From Synechococcus sp. LTW-R (GTDB lineage: Bacteria > Cyanobacteriota > Cyanobacteriia > PCC-6307 > Cyanobiaceae): a stretch of DNA of 64,000 nt. Below are positions 54,653-63,822 of this stretch, piece after piece. A program made the translations under genes and the position numbers. The stretch lies in contig NZ_CP059060.1 in assembly GCF_014217875.1 (NCBI RefSeq), forward strand, positions 2,108,001-2,172,000, read 5' to 3'. The number at the start of each line of letters is the position of its first letter. Position 1 is the first letter of the stretch. The notes beneath the pieces are model-generated. The model was not told the origin of the DNA, searched no databases, and saw nothing but the letters and a program-made list of their open reading frames with translations.

Positions 54653-55888
54653 ATGACGAGCACAAGGCAATCACTGGATTGTCCGGGTTCGCTCTTGATG
54701 CTGCTGGCGGCCGTCATTCAGTTTTTTCGCGCAGGATCCCTCGGACTGGAGTGTTGGGTCCCCGGGCGTTCGCTGACTTTTTGCGTCGATCAGTACTGGG
54801 TCAATCAACTGCTGAAGAACTACGCCGGTGGATTCACCAAGCGCGGTTTTAGCGGCGAGCTGCTGCGGCACCTGTTGCCATCGGGAGTGGATCTGATTGA
54901 GCTCAACGTCTTCGCCTTGCTGCTCTTCATGGCTCTGGCGTTGTTGCTGTATGCCGTTGTGCGCACGCTGCTCGGGCGCTCCGGTTGGGCGCCACTGCTG
55001 ATCAGCCTCTTGCTGATGTTCGCGCCCTTTGGCAAGTCCCTGGCGGAGACAGCCTTGGATCCGCTGCAGCTCTGTTTGCTGCTGGTGGCTTCGGTGCTGT
55101 TGACCCCTGCTCAAAGCCGAGCGCGAGATGCGGTCGTGTTGGTCTCCTTTGTTCTCGCCGCCTTGATCTATGAGGGCTGCGCCCTGCTGCTCTTGCCAGT
55201 CGGTTTCTGGTTGATGCGAGCGACCCTTTGGCGCTGGCTCCCCCTGGCGCTGGCGGCCGCGTTGCTGCTGGTGTTCCAGCAACCCGATGCACCGAGCGTC
55301 GGGCAGGCGGCGCGGGAGGCCTTGGTGGCGGTTAATCCCCTCACCGGTGAGCAACTGCGCTACAGGGATGGCGGTGGCTTGGCCGCCTCGGTGAGTTTCA
55401 GCTTCAACGTGAAGCAGGAGTTCAGCCGCTATCTCTCTGATTCGCCCCGAGAGACGTTGTCACGGATGGCACGTTCCTTGGGTGCCGTGCTGGTTTATGG
55501 CATTGCGCTGTTGACGGCCATGGCGGAACGCAGACCCGCTGAACGCAGCCTGGGCATTCGGGTCTGGCTTCTCTGGGTGCCTGTGGCCTTGCCCTTCGTC
55601 TTGATCACCCATGACTGGCTGCGGTACGGCGTGATCCTGTTGCTCCTGGCGATGGTGGTGACGGCCGCCCAATGCCCGCCGCGCCCGCTCGAGTCAGGTC
55701 CGATGACGCGGCCCGAGTGGCTCGCGAGCGGCCTGATCGCGATGGCGGTAGCCGTGGGGCCCGCCACGGGTGATGTCCGGAAATTCCTGCCCCACAACTA
55801 TTTCCACGCCTCCCTGCTGATGCTGCTGGTGGCGCTGGCGGTGCTGCTGATCGAGCAACGCCGACTCAAGATTCAGCAGAACGGCTGA
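54653..55888 (+). CDS. Polytopic membrane protein of unknown function
   Basis: A 411-residue protein with about ten hydrophobic segments. The segment CVDQYWVNQLLKNYAGGFTKRGFSG, then ELLRHLLPSGVDL, sits in the first loop. It is not one of the families I recognise, but the position beside glycosyltransferases suggests a role in surface polysaccharide (for example a polymerase). The ATG at 54653 is the best start. It ends 23 bp inside the opposite-strand YbhN-type gene. Confidence 0.6.
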   Translation: MTSTRQSLDCPGSLLMLLAAVIQFFRAGSLGLECWVPGRSLTFCVDQYWVNQLLKNYAGGFTKRGFSGELLRHLLPSGVDLIELNVFALLLFMALALLLYAVVRTLLGRSGWAPLLISLLLMFAPFGKSLAETALDPLQLCLLLVASVLLTPAQSRARDAVVLVSFVLAALIYEGCALLLLPVGFWLMRATLWRWLPLALAAALLLVFQQPDAPSVGQAAREALVAVNPLTGEQLRYRDGGGLAASVSFSFNVKQEFSRYLSDSPRETLSRMARSLGAVLVYGIALLTAMAERRPAERSLGIRVWLLWVPVALPFVLITHDWLRYGVILLLLAMVVTAAQCPPRPLESGPMTRPEWLASGLIAMAVAVGPATGDVRKFLPHNYFHASLLMLLVALAVLLIEQRRLKIQQNG

Positions 55889-56810
55889 GGTCGGGTTGGC
55901 GCACCAGCGCCAGGACGCCGACCAGGCAGGGAACGGCGAGGGTGCAGAGCCGTAGCAGCAGCGTGACGGCCAGGGCTTGGGAGCGGTCGGCTCCGTAAAG
56001 CATCGCCAAGCCAATCGAGGTGGCTTCACTGGTGCCCAAGCCGGCGGGCAACAGCGAGATCACACCGCCCAGGCCGGTCGCCGTTCGAATCACGGCGGTT
56101 TGATGCAGGCTCAGGTCCACACCGAGGGCCTGGTAAAGCGCCACCAATAATCCCGCCTCGATCATCCAGCAGATGCAGGCCAGCAGGGTGCCGACGATGA
56201 GGGGTTTGGGTTTCATCAACTGCCGCATCCGGCCCATGGCCAGCAGGGCTTCGCGCAGCAGGCGAATCAGACCGTTCCAGCGCTGATGCAGCGGCAGGCG
56301 CTCGAGCCAATGCTCCAGTCTGCGGAGGACCCGGGGGTGGGTCAGCACCCAGCCGCCCACACCGAGAACCGCAAGGCCGATCAGCATTGCGATCCAGACC
56401 TGCTCCCCGAGACCCCAGCTCAGCACGAGCAGGGCACTGGCCAGATCAGCCAGCCGTTCCGCCAGGGTGATGCCAACGCCCACGGTCAGCGGGAAGCCGT
56501 GGCGCCGCTGCAGCCAGAGGCCGCGGACCGCTTCGCCGCTGCGCCCCGGGGCGGCGATCAAGGCGAGGCCCGCCGCATAAGTCTTGGCGGCGGGTTTGAG
56601 GGGCAGGGGGAAGCCCAGTTGGCGCAGGTAATAGGACCAGCGGCCAATCAGCACGAGGTGGCTCCCCAGGCAAATGCCCGGGGCCAGGATCCACCAGCGC
56701 CAGGGCAGTTCCCCCAGGGTGGCGCTGACGTCCTGGATGCCAAAGGCGGTGGTGAGCCCGAGGTAGATCGCGAGGGCTGCGACCAGCCCGAAGAGCCAAC
56801 GGCGCCGCAT
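55866..56810 (-). CDS. YbhN/UPF0104-type membrane protein (LPG synthase TM-like)
   Basis: A 314-residue protein with about eight hydrophobic segments. The segments LIAAPGRSGEAVRGLWLQRRHG, then LAERLADLASALL, and LLPAGLGTSEATSIGLAMLY are signatures of the lysylphosphatidylglycerol synthase transmembrane family, members of which act with lipid-linked sugars (such as AglD). The ATG at 56810 overlaps the methyltransferase-GT2 stop (ATGA). Last gene of the glycan operon. The lipid substrate is not known. Confidence 0.75.
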   Translation of the reverse strand: MRRRWLFGLVAALAIYLGLTTAFGIQDVSATLGELPWRWWILAPGICLGSHLVLIGRWSYYLRQLGFPLPLKPAAKTYAAGLALIAAPGRSGEAVRGLWLQRRHGFPLTVGVGITLAERLADLASALLVLSWGLGEQVWIAMLIGLAVLGVGGWVLTHPRVLRRLEHWLERLPLHQRWNGLIRLLREALLAMGRMRQLMKPKPLIVGTLLACICWMIEAGLLVALYQALGVDLSLHQTAVIRTATGLGGVISLLPAGLGTSEATSIGLAMLYGADRSQALAVTLLLRLCTLAVPCLVGVLALVRQPDLSRSAES

Positions 56811-58204
56811 CAGGGAATGAACCTCAACTTGCGGGCGGCATAGACGCACATCTGCCCCAGGATCAAGCCCTCTTTGACGTGGGCGATGTTCGAGCTGCCG
56901 TAGCTGCGTTCTTGATAGCGGACAGGCACTTCGACAATCTTCAGATTCAGCTTGCTGGCGCCAAAGAGCAGGTCAAAGTCTCCGAATGGGTCGAAGTCCC
57001 CGAAGTAACTGCGACCTGCTTTGAGCCGTTCGTAGTCGTCCTTCCAGATCACCTTGGTGCCGCACAGGGTGTCCTTGAGCCGTTGGCGCAGCAACCAGGA
57101 GAAGGCGGCGGCAAAGAAGCGGTTGGCCGCGGTGTTCAGCGGCGGCATCGCTTCCCAGCTGCGGGGGTAGACGAGGCGGCAGCCGTTGACGAACTCACCG
57201 CGCCCATCGGCCATGGCCTGGGCGAAACGCGGTAGATCCTCCGGTCTGACGGTCAGATCGGCGTCGAGGATCATCAGCACATCCCCTTCCGCTTGGTCGA
57301 AACCGAGCCAGACCGCATCGGCCTTGCCTTTGCCCGTCTGGCGGAATTTCTTCAGGCTCATCGGGCCTTGGTAGGTCTCGCAGACCCGCTCGATCTCCTC
57401 CCAGGTGTTGTCGGAGGAATGCCCCTCGACAAAGATCACTTCGGTGAAACGGCCCAGTTCCGGCAGCCGTTCAATCGCTGGGACGATGTTGCCGGCTTCG
57501 TTGCGCGCCGGGATGACGACGCTGACGCTTGGGTTCTGGCGCTGTTGACGGGCGGGCCTGGCCACCATCCAGTGGGTGAGCCCCAGGTTGTCGATCAGCG
57601 GCAGTTGGCTCAGCCAACGGTTGGCTAGGGGGGTAAGCAGCGGAATCTGGCGGGGGATCAAGCAGCGCTGGCCCTCCTTGAGCACCTCCCAGCTCGCGAG
57701 ATCGAGCAGGTTTCGGACATCGTTCGGGGTCAGCCAGCTCTCCGGGGGCTGCGGTTGCCGCTGGCCCAGGCGTTCCGCGGTCTTCAGCAGCGGTTGCCAG
57801 AGCCAATTGTGGAAACTCACCACCAAGCGGGTCCGGGGGTGACAAAACGCCTCCAGCCGCTCCAGCACCCCTTGCACGTCCTGCAGCGTGTTCAGGGTGT
57901 TCGGCAGCAGGATCACATCGAACGGTTGGGTCTCGCCGATGCTCTGCGGGGTCATCGTCTCGGCGTTGGTCGCCAGGATCCGCAGTTCGGGATGGCGCTC
58001 CCGGGCGACAGCGGCCACCTCCGGGTCCAGCTCAATCCCAACCCCATGGGCCGGTTGCAGGTGAGCCAGAAGATCACCGGTGCCGCAGCCCACCTCCAGC
58101 ACCCGTAGCCCCGGCGGAACCAGCAGCTGATGCAGCCGCTCGAGATCCGCGTAATAGGTGCGGTTGCGTTGGCGGAACTGGATCTGCTGGCTCGAGGTGG
58201 TCAT
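56810..58204 (-). CDS. Methyltransferase-glycosyltransferase family 2 fusion
   Basis: A 464-residue two-domain protein. The N-terminal class I SAM methyltransferase (about 1-210) has VLEVGCGTGDLLAHL (35-49). The C-terminal GT2 (about 227-464) has SVVIPARNEAGNIVPAIE, FVEGHSSDNTWEE and the DXD-like LDADLTV (313-319). It resembles polyprenyl-phosphate sugar synthases, so it may charge a lipid carrier. Overlaps its neighbours by 4 bp at one end and 1 bp at the other. A fusion of these two activities is uncommon and suggests coupled methyl and sugar transfer, or two roles. Confidence 0.82.
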   Translation of the reverse strand: MTTSSQQIQFRQRNRTYYADLERLHQLLVPPGLRVLEVGCGTGDLLAHLQPAHGVGIELDPEVAAVARERHPELRILATNAETMTPQSIGETQPFDVILLPNTLNTLQDVQGVLERLEAFCHPRTRLVVSFHNWLWQPLLKTAERLGQRQPQPPESWLTPNDVRNLLDLASWEVLKEGQRCLIPRQIPLLTPLANRWLSQLPLIDNLGLTHWMVARPARQQRQNPSVSVVIPARNEAGNIVPAIERLPELGRFTEVIFVEGHSSDNTWEEIERVCETYQGPMSLKKFRQTGKGKADAVWLGFDQAEGDVLMILDADLTVRPEDLPRFAQAMADGRGEFVNGCRLVYPRSWEAMPPLNTAANRFFAAAFSWLLRQRLKDTLCGTKVIWKDDYERLKAGRSYFGDFDPFGDFDLLFGASKLNLKIVEVPVRYQERSYGSSNIAHVKEGLILGQMCVYAARKLRFIP

Positions 58205-60588
58205 GAACGAAGCAGGTGGAGGGTCTGGGGCAGATCCAGGCGCAGGGCGCTGGCCACGATGCGCAGCGTGCGCAAGGTGGAGTTGTTGGGGCTCATCTTC
58301 GCTGCTTGATCAAGCGCCACCTGGGCTTGGACCGGTCGAAAGCGATAAAGCTCTACGACTCCAAGCCCGAGCAGGGCATTCGGATTGGAGGGATCCAGGC
58401 TCTTGATCTGGGTCAAGGTCTGCGCCGCATCGCTGGCATGCCGTTGCAGCGCCTGGGCGAGGGCCAGGCTGTAGAGGTCGTTCAGGTCACCGGGATCGTC
58501 CTGGAGTCGGGCCAGCAGGATGGCTTCGGCGTCGGCCAAATAGATCTGCTCGGGGTCGCTCTGGTTGAGCTGGCCGACCTTGGAGAAGAGGCTGTCCAGT
58601 TCCCCGCGGCGCAGCTGGCCCCCGAGGTCGCGCAGCAGGGCGACACGGTTGGCGGCCAGGGCGCCGGGCTCCTGAGTCCCAGCCTCTAGTTCAAGGGTGC
58701 TGGCCTGCGGCAGCGGGATCGCCCGTCGCTTGCCGTTGGCCGCGAGCAGTTGCAGTTGGGCGCGCCAGCTCCCGCCGTTGTTGCTGAAGGCGAGCTCCTG
58801 CTGGACGGTGGCGCAGCCTTGAGGCAGGCGCAGTAAGCCTTGGCCGAGGGCCTGATCCGCTTCAAGCCTCTGCCCGGCTTGCTCCATGCTGACCAGCAGC
58901 CGCGAACCCTGAAGAACGGCGCTCGGGCCGGAGACCTGGATGTCCAGGCCGCCTGGAATCGCAGTGATGGATCCGCTGAGCGGACCGGAGCAACGCACCG
59001 GCTTGGCGCTGACGCTGAGGGATCGGCGGCGCAGCAGCTGGGCCTGGCTGCCATCGGGGAGGGGCCAGCTCTTGACCAGTTCGAATGCGGGAGAGCTCTG
59101 CAGTAGTTCGGCTTGGCGCGCCTGCCGCTCATCGCTCATGACCCCCTGGTCTCCGCCTTTGCTGAGGAACCAATCGAAGTTGCTGAGTTCCTCTTCCAGC
59201 CGCTCCTTCGGGGCCACGGTCTGGCGGGCGGCCATGCGGAATTTCTGGCGCCGCCCCTCGGCCTCGAGGTTGAAGGCGTTCAGCCCTTCGCTGTCGGGCA
59301 GCACCGCCAGGGTGGAGAGCTGGTTGGGGCTGGTCTCGCGGACCGTCGCCACGATCGCCTCGAGGGGCCAGCCCCCCTGGGGGTTGGGGCGATGGGGCGG
59401 AAAGCTGCTCAGCTTCGGTCCCCAGCCGAATTGGCTCCAGAGCGCTCCGAGCAGGGCGACGAGCACCAGTGCGGCCTGCCAAACGGGGGTCCAGCGGCGC
59501 TCGACGCTGGCCACCACCAGGCCCAGCCCCACCGCCAGCTGCGGCAGGAGGGGCAGGACAAAACGAAAGTCCTTGCTGGTCATCAGGATGCACACCAGCA
59601 GGCCCCCGAGCGGAAAGCTCAACCACCAGAGCAGCCAGGCCTTGTCGGCCTTGAGCGGGGGCCTGCGCTGCACCAGGGCGATGCCCCCGCCCACCAGCAC
59701 CAGGACCGTCAGGCTGCTGCCCAACATCGCCGGCAGCGACTTCAAGTAGTAGAGCCACCCCTCCAGGCTGTTGGCCTCCAAGCCGTCTTGGTAGGCGACC
59801 CCCCATTGGCGGGCTTTGTTGATGGTGCTCAGGATTGTCAGCCAGTTCTGGCTGAACCAGGGCCAGACCAGCAGCCAGGCGATCAGTCCCCCGGTTGCCC
59901 CCTCGGCGAGGGGACGCCAGTGGCCGTGGCGCGCTTCGCGCAGGCCGCCGACCAGCAGCAGCACCAGAGGCAGCCAGAGCAGGACGAGCCCCGTGGGCCG
60001 GGTCAGGGCGACGAGCCCCAGGCCGATGCCGCTGAGGACGGACCAGAGCCAGCGCCGTTGGCGGGCGAACCAGCGTCGCTGGCTGAGCACCCACCAGCCG
60101 GCGGTCATCAGCGCGGTCAGGCTCAGATCAATCAGGTAGTCGGTGCGTTGGTTGAGCAACGCGGGGGCGGCCGCGACAAACAGCGCCGCCCAGAGCCCCG
60201 CGCGGCGGCTGTGCAGTTGGCGTCCCAGGCCGTAGCAGCTCAGCAGCAGGATCCCGTTGAAGACTGCGCCGGAGGCGATCGCGCTGCTGAAGCTCGGCCC
60301 GAGCAGCTGCAGAACGGGGGCGCTCAGCATGTAGGTCAGCGGCCCCCGGTAGCTGGGGGCCTGGGCCCAGAGGCTGTGCCACCAGCCGCCGCTCCAGGGG
60401 GCCGGCTGGCTGAGCACCTGCCAAACACCCAGGGCGCGGCTGAGGTGATCTCCCTGGTCCCAGGCCGGTGGGGCCTGGTGTTGCTGAATCCAGAGGCCAT
60501 CCAGCAGCAGACAGATCAGCCAGAGGGCCAGCAGCAGAAGGCCATCACGCCGGTTCAGTTGCCGCTGGGGCTGCGTACCAAGGTCCAT
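58201..60588 (-). CDS. GT39-type glycosyltransferase with C-terminal TPR-like region
   Basis: A 795-residue protein. The N-terminal part (about 1-400) has about twelve hydrophobic helices. An acidic loop after helix 1 (PPAWDQGDHLSRALGVW, D44, D47) is the usual catalytic site of C-type transferases. A large soluble middle follows, then about 660-795 with helical repeats (LADAEAILLARLQDDPGDL, ALAQALQRHASDAAQ, PNALLGLGVVELYRF) of TPR type. It could move sugars from polyprenyl-phosphate donors in the periplasm. Overlaps GT39 gene 2 upstream (34 bp) and the fusion gene downstream (4 bp). Confidence 0.8.
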   Translation of the reverse strand: MDLGTQPQRQLNRRDGLLLLALWLICLLLDGLWIQQHQAPPAWDQGDHLSRALGVWQVLSQPAPWSGGWWHSLWAQAPSYRGPLTYMLSAPVLQLLGPSFSSAIASGAVFNGILLLSCYGLGRQLHSRRAGLWAALFVAAAPALLNQRTDYLIDLSLTALMTAGWWVLSQRRWFARQRRWLWSVLSGIGLGLVALTRPTGLVLLWLPLVLLLVGGLREARHGHWRPLAEGATGGLIAWLLVWPWFSQNWLTILSTINKARQWGVAYQDGLEANSLEGWLYYLKSLPAMLGSSLTVLVLVGGGIALVQRRPPLKADKAWLLWWLSFPLGGLLVCILMTSKDFRFVLPLLPQLAVGLGLVVASVERRWTPVWQAALVLVALLGALWSQFGWGPKLSSFPPHRPNPQGGWPLEAIVATVRETSPNQLSTLAVLPDSEGLNAFNLEAEGRRQKFRMAARQTVAPKERLEEELSNFDWFLSKGGDQGVMSDERQARQAELLQSSPAFELVKSWPLPDGSQAQLLRRRSLSVSAKPVRCSGPLSGSITAIPGGLDIQVSGPSAVLQGSRLLVSMEQAGQRLEADQALGQGLLRLPQGCATVQQELAFSNNGGSWRAQLQLLAANGKRRAIPLPQASTLELEAGTQEPGALAANRVALLRDLGGQLRRGELDSLFSKVGQLNQSDPEQIYLADAEAILLARLQDDPGDLNDLYSLALAQALQRHASDAAQTLTQIKSLDPSNPNALLGLGVVELYRFRPVQAQVALDQAAKMSPNNSTLRTLRIVASALRLDLPQTLHLLRS

Positions 60589-62126
60589 GGGGCCAGATCA
60601 TCGCCCGCGGCCAGGGGAATGAGGTCCCGATTGGCCGAATCCTGCAGCGCGGCTGACTCGATCCAGGTCAAAGCGCCGGGGGCGAGGTCTTGTGCGTTCT
60701 CGAGCTTGGGACCGAGCTGCGGTGTGCCCAGGGCGACGAGGATCAATTGGGCATGGGCCTGGCCGCTCAAGGAGCCTTGGCTGATCACGGCCACCGGTTC
60801 GGCGGCCAGTAGCGCAGGCAGCTCACCAGCGCTCAGGGCTTGGCGCACGGCGGGGGAGCGATCACTAAAGAGTCCTCCCTGCACGAGCAGGCTGAGGGCC
60901 AGCCAGGGACCGATCAAGACGGCGGCGAGGACGCGTTTCTGTGACTGTTGTTGGGGCAGGAGGGCCCAGCTCAGGCCGAGCACGAGGGCTGCTAGCCCCA
61001 CCAGTGCTGGCGCCAGGGGCGGGATCTCGAGGTTGAGCAGGTTGCCGGGCAGCAGCAGGAGCACCCCGGCGAGGCTCAGCAGAACGCCGAGGCCCGCCAG
61101 GCACCAGGCGATGGCCCGCGGCCGGGCGATCCCGGATTGCGCGAAGAGACGCAGGCCGCTGGCGGCCCAGATCGCCAGAAACGGCGTGAGCTGCAGGCCG
61201 TAGTACGGGGTCTTGGTGCGGAAGCAACTCAGCAGCAGCAGCAGGCTGAGCGGATAGACCAGCAGAAGCAGTCCCTGTTCGGAGCGCCAGCGCTTCAGCC
61301 CCCACACCAGCCCAGCGATGGCCACCAGACTCCAGGGTGCGCAGTTGGCCGGAATGTTCCAGAAGTAATAGAAGGGCCCGGCGCTGTAGACGTCGCTTTC
61401 GGAGAGGAAGAGCAATTTGTCCAGCAGTCCGCCGACCACGCCGGCGCCGTAGTGCTGCAGGCTCAAACCCAGCCAGAGCGCCACGGGAAGCCAACCCAGC
61501 AGCAGTCCGGACCAGAAGGCCGGCGCGCGCAGCAGGAACCGTCGCTTGAGCAGGAGGAAGGGCAGCAGGGCGAGGACCGGCAGGGCGGTCATGAAGCCTT
61601 TGATCAAAAAGGCTGGCCCCAGCCAGAGTCCTGCCGCGATCCGCCAACCGCCTGACGCTTGGGGCTGGGCCTGCAGCAGGGCCCATACCCCGAGCAGCTC
61701 GAGGGCCAGCAGGGGCATGTCCTGGCTGGCGAGGTGGGCGTAGTTAATAAAGAGAGGCGTGAGGGCCAGAAGGGCTGCACTCAGCCAACCCAAGCCTGGG
61801 CCGAGCAGACCAGAGGCCAGGCGTGCGGTGAGCCAGAGCGCAAGAGCTGCCGCCAGCAGAGATGGCAGGTGTGCCGCCCAGCTGTTGGGCCCGAAGAGGC
61901 TTTGGGCACTGGCGATCAGCCACTGGACGCCGATGGTGCGATCAAACAGGGGTTGGTCCCACCAGAGGGGCGCCAGCCACTGGCCACTCTCTTGGATCCA
62001 GCGGGCCTGCAGGGCGTAGTACCCCTCGTCGTGGGCCAGGTAGCTGCGGGGCGCGACGCTGATCAACAGCGGCAGGAAGGGCAGCCACCGAAAACCAGAC
62101 TTTTGGTATCCGTTGCTACGTGTCAT
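60555..62126 (-). CDS. GT39/ArnT-like glycosyltransferase
   Basis: A 523-residue polytopic protein with about eleven helices. The first loop has RSYLAHDEGYYALQARWIQE, with D33-E34 as the catalytic acidic pair of GT39. QPLFDRTIGVQWLIA follows. Sugar acceptor and donor cannot be read from sequence. The ATG at 62126 is preferred over a GTG five codons upstream. First gene of the four-gene glycan operon and divergent from the porin, 97 bp apart. Confidence 0.83.
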   Translation of the reverse strand: MTRSNGYQKSGFRWLPFLPLLISVAPRSYLAHDEGYYALQARWIQESGQWLAPLWWDQPLFDRTIGVQWLIASAQSLFGPNSWAAHLPSLLAAALALWLTARLASGLLGPGLGWLSAALLALTPLFINYAHLASQDMPLLALELLGVWALLQAQPQASGGWRIAAGLWLGPAFLIKGFMTALPVLALLPFLLLKRRFLLRAPAFWSGLLLGWLPVALWLGLSLQHYGAGVVGGLLDKLLFLSESDVYSAGPFYYFWNIPANCAPWSLVAIAGLVWGLKRWRSEQGLLLLVYPLSLLLLLSCFRTKTPYYGLQLTPFLAIWAASGLRLFAQSGIARPRAIAWCLAGLGVLLSLAGVLLLLPGNLLNLEIPPLAPALVGLAALVLGLSWALLPQQQSQKRVLAAVLIGPWLALSLLVQGGLFSDRSPAVRQALSAGELPALLAAEPVAVISQGSLSGQAHAQLILVALGTPQLGPKLENAQDLAPGALTWIESAALQDSANRDLIPLAAGDDLAPWTLVRSPSGN

Positions 62127-62155
62127 TGCTGTTTGTGGCACATGACCGCTTTTCT

Positions 62156-62199
62156 GGCCCCTCAGGGGCCTTGATCATCACAAAGAGACCTCGTGTCTC
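62156..62199 (+). promoter_or_regulatory. Two hairpins upstream of the porin gene
   Basis: GGCCCCTCAGGGGCC (62156-62170) and GAGAC-5-nt-GTCTC (62185-62199) are both perfect stems in the short gap between the divergent GT39 gene and the porin. They could shape the 5' leader of the highly expressed porin mRNA. The ATG at 62224 is preceded by GAGGA. Confidence 0.4.
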
Positions 62200-62223
62200 G
62201 ATCCTCTATTGGTGTGAGGACCA

Positions 62224-63822
62224 ATGAAACTGTTCCAGAAGCTTCTTCTGGCGCCTGCAGCTCTGGGCCTTCTGGCTCCTGTCGCTGCAAACGCCTCTGA
62301 CGTCAACATTGCTGGCCTGAGCCAGTACGGCACCGAAGAGCAGGTGACTTCGATCACCCAGTTCTCCGACGTGCAGCCCACCGACTGGGCTTATCAGGCA
62401 CTGAGCAACCTGATCGAGCGCTACGGCTGCGTCGCTGGTTACCCCAACGGCACCTACCGCGGCAACCGTGCGATGACCCGCTATGAAGCGGCCGCACTGC
62501 TGAACGCTTGCCTCGACCGGGTCACTGAAGTGACCGATGAGCTCAAGCGCCTGATGAAGGAATTCGAGCGTGAGCTGGCTGTGCTCCGCGGTCGCGTGGA
62601 CGGCCTCGAGGCCCGCGTCGGCGAGCTGGAAGCAACCCAGTTCTCCACCACCACCAAGCTGCGTGGCGTCGCCACCTTCATGCTGGGTGCTCAGAGCTTC
62701 TCCGGCTCCAACAACACTGCGAACGTTGATGCCGTTAAGGCTGCTCAGGGCGGCACCACCTTCAACTACGACCTGAAGCTGTTCTTCGACACCAGCTTCA
62801 CCGGCAAGGACCTGCTGCGCACCATGCTGCGCTCCGGTAACTTCGGCGCCTCTGGTCTTGCAGGTCTCTCTGCAACTGAGGTCGGCTTCGAAGAGCCCGC
62901 AGGTGCAAACTCTGTCGCCGTCAACCGCCTCTTCTACAACTTCCCCGTTGGAGAAGACTTCAGCGTGACCGTTGGTGGTCGCGTTCGTGTTGACGACGCA
63001 GGCATGCTCGGCGTTTGGCCCAGCGTCTACCCCGCCGACACCATCCTCGACTTCTTCACCTACGCCGGTGCTCCTGGCGCATATGACCTCGATGGTCTGG
63101 GTGCTGGTGCCGGTATCACCTACAACAACGTTCTGGGCTTCGACGGCGTCACCCTGAGCACCAACTACGTTGCTATCAACGGCAACGATGCTGCCAACGG
63201 CGGTATCGCAACCGAGAACTCCAGTTCTGTCAGCGTGAGTCAGCTGGCTTACACCGGCAACAGCTTCCCCGTCATCGGTGGTAGCGCCTGGAGCATTGCC
63301 GCTGCTTACACCTACAGCCAAGCCAACACCCTGTTTGTTGGTACCCCTTACTCGCTGACCTACGGCGCTACCGGAACCACCAACAGCTTCGGCCTGAGCG
63401 GCTACTGGGTTCCCGAGAGCACCGGTTGGATTCCTTCCGTCAGCACCGGCTGGGGCACCAGTTCCTTCGAGAACGGCGCTGTTCGTACCGACACCTGGGC
63501 TAAGGCTCAGTCCTGGTACGTGGGTCTCCAATGGCCTGACACCTTCGTCAAGGGCAACGACCTCGGCATGGCCGTCGGCCAGGCTCCCTTCGTGACCAGC
63601 ACCGGTTACGGCGCCGTCGAAGGTCCTAAGACGCCTCTGGACTCCAACTACATGTGGGAGTGGTGGTACAAGTTCCAGGTGACCGACAACATCACCGTCA
63701 CCCCTGCGCTGTTCTACATCAACAACTTCCAAGGTCAGGACGGCAAACTTGCCTCCGACGGTCAGTACGACGCCACCCTCAACAACCTCGGTGGCATCCT
63801 GAAGACCACCTTCAAGTTCTGA
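62224..63822 (+). CDS. SLH-domain outer-membrane porin (SomA/OprB type)
   Basis: A 532-residue outer-membrane porin. A signal peptide (about 1-24, ending ANA) is followed by an SLH domain (FSDVQPTDWAYQALSNLIER, then YPNGTYRGNRAMTRYEAAALLNACLDR) that binds pyruvylated peptidoglycan-linked polysaccharide. A coiled coil (about 100-140, EFERELAVLRGRVDGLEARVG) and the OprB-type beta-barrel follow, ending in a C-terminal aromatic FKF. Codon use is more T-rich at the third position than neighbours, a sign of high expression. It imports ions and small solutes. Confidence 0.93.
   Translation: MKLFQKLLLAPAALGLLAPVAANASDVNIAGLSQYGTEEQVTSITQFSDVQPTDWAYQALSNLIERYGCVAGYPNGTYRGNRAMTRYEAAALLNACLDRVTEVTDELKRLMKEFERELAVLRGRVDGLEARVGELEATQFSTTTKLRGVATFMLGAQSFSGSNNTANVDAVKAAQGGTTFNYDLKLFFDTSFTGKDLLRTMLRSGNFGASGLAGLSATEVGFEEPAGANSVAVNRLFYNFPVGEDFSVTVGGRVRVDDAGMLGVWPSVYPADTILDFFTYAGAPGAYDLDGLGAGAGITYNNVLGFDGVTLSTNYVAINGNDAANGGIATENSSSVSVSQLAYTGNSFPVIGGSAWSIAAAYTYSQANTLFVGTPYSLTYGATGTTNSFGLSGYWVPESTGWIPSVSTGWGTSSFENGAVRTDTWAKAQSWYVGLQWPDTFVKGNDLGMAVGQAPFVTSTGYGAVEGPKTPLDSNYMWEWWYKFQVTDNITVTPALFYINNFQGQDGKLASDGQYDATLNNLGGILKTTFKF

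Noticed and set aside
59113-61203. Very long open frame antisense to the two GT39 genes (696 codons)
   Set aside because: Gln/Pro/Ala/Arg-rich shadow without domains or ribosome site; the opposite-strand genes have catalytic motifs and helices.
62206-63732. Open frame antisense to the porin (508 codons)
   Set aside because: Val/Gly/Ala-rich shadow of the porin codons; the porin has signal peptide, SLH domain and terminator.
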